The position numbers and the translations under genes were made by a program. From the NCBI GenBank assembly GCA_946479225.1, contig CAMLFI010000099.1, forward strand, positions 1 to 8,132: a stretch of 8,132 nucleotides of DNA, in the 5' to 3' direction. Under the pieces are notes generated by a model. That model was not told where the DNA came from. It saw only the letters and a list, made by a program, of their open reading frames with translations, and searched no databases. Each line of letters starts with the position of its first letter. Position 1 is the stretch's first letter. Source of the stretch: an uncultured Mucilaginibacter sp. (GTDB taxonomy: Bacteria; Bacteroidota; Bacteroidia; Sphingobacteriales; Sphingobacteriaceae). Shown piece after piece: positions 6,032 through 8,132 of the stretch.

Positions 6032-6317
6032 ACCCTCTGTTAAGCGAACACAATGTGTCTATCGCACATTCAAGCCCTACCCTTATTTCAAACCCACCCA
6101 CCCTTTGTTTTTTAAGGTGCTCATCCCTATATCAATTCCGAAATTAAAAATCGTGCGTGTGGTTTAACCGAATAGGCCGCTCAGCTTTTACCCCCTCACT
6201 TGCTGTTGATAAAAAACGAAATACTATCTGTCATCTGGCCTCAAAGGCTGTTCCGCTCTTTGATTTTTCCGGCTGCTAAAGCAACCTTCAAAAGTTGGTC
6301 AATAGAAACTAAGAATA

Positions 6318-6893
6318 ATGCCTTTTCAAACCCACGCTTTAAAAGTTAAAATTCCTAAACACCAATTCCAATCCCTTACAACCATGAAAGAATTTCACAA
6401 CTCATTTCCGGTCATTAGCGGAGCTGTGCCCGATCCACAACCTGCAAAACCAAGAAGGCATCGCGAAACGCCTCGATGGCTAGTCACCAAATCGCGAACA
6501 GACAGAAAATATGAACAGATGCAAAATGAAGCTGTTGAAGCAGATTATCATCGCGTTATCCAAGCAGTTAAATCATATATTCTATTACATGGAGGTGATA
6601 CCATCTATGAGCAGAATCACAAGAAGGACACTGCATCGTACACCGGCATGCACAGCTTTGTTTGCACTACGTTTTACTGGCGTTTAGATTGTGAGCTTAA
6701 CTACAACTATGAAGTCTATTTCGCCTTTCACAATTGCCCTTATGAAGCGCAAATCCGTGAAATGTTTAAACCCTTTCCATTAGATCGGACAACGCACGAA
6801 TACAAATTTCCACAGGGCTATGATGCCTTTTATAGGAGGGTGCTAGAGGTTCAAGATCCCATCAACATCACAGAATTAAACGGTACAGACTGA
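6318..6893 (+). CDS. Hypothetical protein, 191 aa
   Basis: I do not recognise this protein. The N-terminal part is basic and looks disordered (QPAKPRRHRETPRWLVTKSR, about residues 42-61). A helical stretch follows (KYEQMQNEAVEADYHRVIQAVKSYILLHGG), then a C-terminal half with alternating aromatic residues that suggests a small beta-rich domain (SFVCTTFYWRLDCELNYNYEVYFAFHNC). Three Cys are present but not spaced as a metal site. There is no signal peptide or membrane segment. The start is uncertain: ATG at 6318 gives 191 aa, while ATG at 6384 (MKEFHNSF) gives 169 aa and follows an equally plausible leader. It is preceded by 458 non-coding bases and followed by a strong hairpin at 6915-6948, so it is likely a single-gene transcript. 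Possible accessory cargo of the element. Confidence 0.75.
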   Translation: MPFQTHALKVKIPKHQFQSLTTMKEFHNSFPVISGAVPDPQPAKPRRHRETPRWLVTKSRTDRKYEQMQNEAVEADYHRVIQAVKSYILLHGGDTIYEQNHKKDTASYTGMHSFVCTTFYWRLDCELNYNYEVYFAFHNCPYEAQIREMFKPFPLDRTTHEYKFPQGYDAFYRRVLEVQDPINITELNGTD

Positions 6894-6914
6894 AATCAGC
6901 CTTTCGATTGGCAG

Positions 6915-6948
6915 ATAAAAGCTTGGCAAATACTTGCCAGGCTTTTAT
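6915..6948 (+). terminator. Strong hairpin terminator after the 191-aa gene
   Basis: ATAAAAGCTTGGCAA (6915-6929) pairs with TTGCCAGGCTTTTAT (6934-6948) around the loop ATAC: 15 positions, one of them a T-G wobble. The A and T arms could make it work on both strands. It lies 21 bases past the stop at 6893. Confidence 0.75.
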
Positions 6949-7009
6949 TGCTTTCAGGCTATCGCTCTTCCAAAACAAACATTTATTAACCCTTAAAATC
7001 CATAATTAA

Positions 7010-7510
7010 ATGAAACCACCAACAGACCATCAATCACCTTTGTCACCTTATAATGCTGAGGTGCAAAGAGTTTATTTTAAAGTACTTAAAGAGGCAAAAG
7101 CCTTGCTTGCTACAATTGAAGAGGAGCCATTGCGTTACACACTTATTCGTGAGGAAAACTTACCAATTGTCTTTAACACTATTGTCCATGAGTTGGTCAA
7201 TCCCTTGATTTATTTACGCCTTGCATCTGATGATGAAACCAAGCTTGGCATTGAATTCGGGCTTGAATTCATACCTACGTATGGTAAGTACTACCATATT
7301 GGCAATACCTTCATCCGCATGCTTTACAAGGCCACAATGGCAAATACAACTTCTGTCAATATCGAAGATAGCGTCCGAACGGATTATATCTTTCATGAAT
7401 GTTCAGGTGCGTATGAGCAGATTGAAGAACGAGGTTGTCGGCACCATTCATTTCAACTCATACCTTTTAAGACTAAAGTTGTTAAAAGAAAGTTAAGCAA
7501 GGTCGCTTAA
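7010..7510 (+). CDS. Hypothetical protein, 166 aa
   Basis: I do not recognise this protein. A helical N-terminal half (NAEVQRVYFKVLKEAKALLATIEEE, then NLPIVFNTIVHELVNPLIYLRLAS) is followed by a mixed segment GIEFGLEFIPTYGKYYHIGNTFIRMLYKATM and a His/Cys-containing C-terminus (FHECSGAYEQIEERGCRHHSFQLIPFKTK). The HELVN string at about residues 60-64 is not an HExxH metalloprotease site. There is no signal peptide or clear membrane span. The ATG at 7010 follows an A-rich leader (CTTAAAATCCATAATTAA) typical of this window. It stands as a separate unit after the hairpin at 6915-6948. Coding looks real from length and composition; function is unknown. Confidence 0.75.
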   Translation: MKPPTDHQSPLSPYNAEVQRVYFKVLKEAKALLATIEEEPLRYTLIREENLPIVFNTIVHELVNPLIYLRLASDDETKLGIEFGLEFIPTYGKYYHIGNTFIRMLYKATMANTTSVNIEDSVRTDYIFHECSGAYEQIEERGCRHHSFQLIPFKTKVVKRKLSKVA

Positions 7511-7823
7511 CTCTGAATGATACTGATTAACTTTGTTTGTAAACCAACGAAGGAGGAATCACATAGACAGTACACTTACCATTATATAAAGTATTAAAGA
7601 TATAAAGCGTTGCTTTATTTGTTCTGTACCAGGAATCGGGAAAATTTCAAACATACAGGAACAGATGAGTTCAACGTCCATACGCGAAAGCGTTTGGGCG
7701 AAGACTTGTTTGTTGTATGTGGGCTTTCCCGAGCCTCTGGTGCACAAATCTAGTTTAGTCCAGGCGCTTTTGTGTTATCAACCACCGATGAAGGACTGCT
7801 CGGTACTTCAACTTATCACCTAA
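7511..7823. other. 313-base gap with little recognisable content
   Basis: TAACTTTG (7528-7535) fits the Bacteroidota -7 promoter element TAnnTTTG, but no matching -33 TTTG is seen. AGGAGG at 7551-7556 has no start codon at a useful distance. ATAAAGC/GCTTTAT (7602-7608 with 7612-7618) is a weak hairpin that may end the preceding transcript. ACGC-GAAA-GCGT (7682-7693) is a short GNRA-loop hairpin. A 52-codon frame at 7665-7823 is listed separately. Confidence 0.45.
7665..7823 (+). CDS. Possible small ORF, 52 aa, abutting the secreted-protein gene
   Basis: ATG at 7665 opens MSSTSIRESVWAKTCLLYVG and runs to a TAA at 7821-7823 that is followed immediately by the ATG of the next gene (TAAATG). That abutment would allow coupled translation. 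The frame is open back to 7590 without a better start. It has no recognisable domain, and there is no ribosome-binding site before the ATG. It may be a leader peptide or chance. Confidence 0.2.
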   Translation: MSSTSIRESVWAKTCLLYVGFPEPLVHKSSLVQALLCYQPPMKDCSVLQLIT

Positions 7824-8132
7824 ATGTTTAAATTCTTTTTTACTTCCATTTGCTTCGCATTCGTAAGTGTGAACGTCTGTGCGCAACGACTATATCTTGA
7901 CGACGTAGTTAAACTTTATGAAGTTATGGCTAAAGAGCCAGTTAACGCTGATGTTAATATCAGTAAAGCGCTTAAAGCTTCGTCTTCTGGGTGGAGAGGC
8001 CCTGTGATAGACAGAAATGACGGTTATATGGCGACTTGGCAATATCTTGTAGGCGAAGCTACCTATGGCTGGATTAGATTTGTTATTCAGCGCACACCAG
8101 ACGGTGTCACACTGCCCAAAATTTCCTATGAA
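7824..8132 (+). CDS. Secreted or periplasmic hypothetical protein (partial, 3' end outside window)
   Basis: A frame of 103 codons runs to the window edge without a stop. It opens with a typical signal peptide: MFK, then a hydrophobic run FFFTSICFAFVSVNV, then CAQ, with a likely signal peptidase I cut after Ala20 (VCA|Q). Cys19 is not in a lipobox, so lipoprotein processing is unlikely. The mature start (RLYLDDVVKLYEVMAKEPV) is helical and amphipathic, followed by a Trp/Tyr/Gly-rich stretch (GYMATWQYLVGEATYGWIRF) that looks like beta structure. I do not recognise the family. It would act outside the cytoplasm, unlike the other element genes here. Only the N-terminal part is visible, so length and function remain open. 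Confidence 0.75.
   Translation, partial: MFKFFFTSICFAFVSVNVCAQRLYLDDVVKLYEVMAKEPVNADVNISKALKASSSGWRGPVIDRNDGYMATWQYLVGEATYGWIRFVIQRTPDGVTLPKISYE

Larger units (their letters stand above)
5860..6317. other. 458-base non-coding stretch with structured and G-poor segments
   Basis: No gene is visible here. The first part (5872-6031) holds alternating GGGATT/AATCCC repeats, several hairpins and a terminator. A G-poor segment at 6064-6115 follows, including 32 bases without G (6075-6106). ACACA-A-TGTGT (6048-6058) is a short dyad. The rest to 6317 shows no clear motif. As the largest gap, next to the helicase-like gene, it is where an origin or transfer site would be sought, but nothing proves either. 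Confidence 0.5.

Noticed and set aside
7060..7210. HELVN in the 166-aa protein as a zinc metalloprotease site
   Set aside because: The motif lacks the second His of HExxH and there is no other supporting metal ligand pattern.
7551..7556. AGGAGG as a ribosome-binding site
   Set aside because: No ATG, GTG or TTG lies at a workable distance, and Bacteroidota rarely rely on strong Shine-Dalgarno sequences.
7559..7747. 62-codon minus-strand frame in the last gap
   Set aside because: It needs a TTG start, has no ribosome-binding site and no recognisable domain, and runs against all neighbours.

Overview
The window reads as the edge of an integrated mobile element in a member of the Bacteroidota, most likely a Sphingobacteriaceae relative (Mucilaginibacter or Pedobacter type). 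This rests on the penicillin-binding protein 1C tail, a tRNA gene without an encoded CCA, weak Shine-Dalgarno sequences with A-rich leaders, and the style of the integrase and helicase-like proteins. The lineage call is inference from style, not from a marker gene.

Bases 1-885 are chromosomal and visibly richer in G+C: the C-terminal part of pbpC. Bases 886-1197 are non-coding and hold five TGTTGC units at an exact 11-bp period, an inverted 12-bp copy of the last unit, and a terminator hairpin. At 1198-1271 lies a minus-strand tRNA-Arg(UCU) whose 5' acceptor strand no longer pairs. The match to a tRNA stops near 1266. A tyrosine recombinase gene (1322-2485) follows directly, with two 11-bp repeats ending at its start codon. 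This is the classic layout of an attachment-site junction next to its integrase.

From 1322 to the end the DNA is more A+T-rich and all genes are on the plus strand: integrase, a 280-aa unknown, a 138-aa unknown, a 597-aa SF2 helicase-like protein whose P-loop lacks the usual lysine, a 458-base non-coding stretch, 191-aa and 166-aa unknowns, and the start of a secreted protein that runs off the end. Most are spaced by 100 bases or more with hairpins between them, so this looks like a series of short transcription units rather than one tight operon. The helicase-like protein resembles the replication or maintenance type found on Bacteroidota mobile elements. The other end of the element is not in the window, and no relaxase, coupling protein, transposase, CRISPR array or recognisable defence gene is present. 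The unknown proteins are candidates for accessory cargo, but nothing in the sequence gives them a function.
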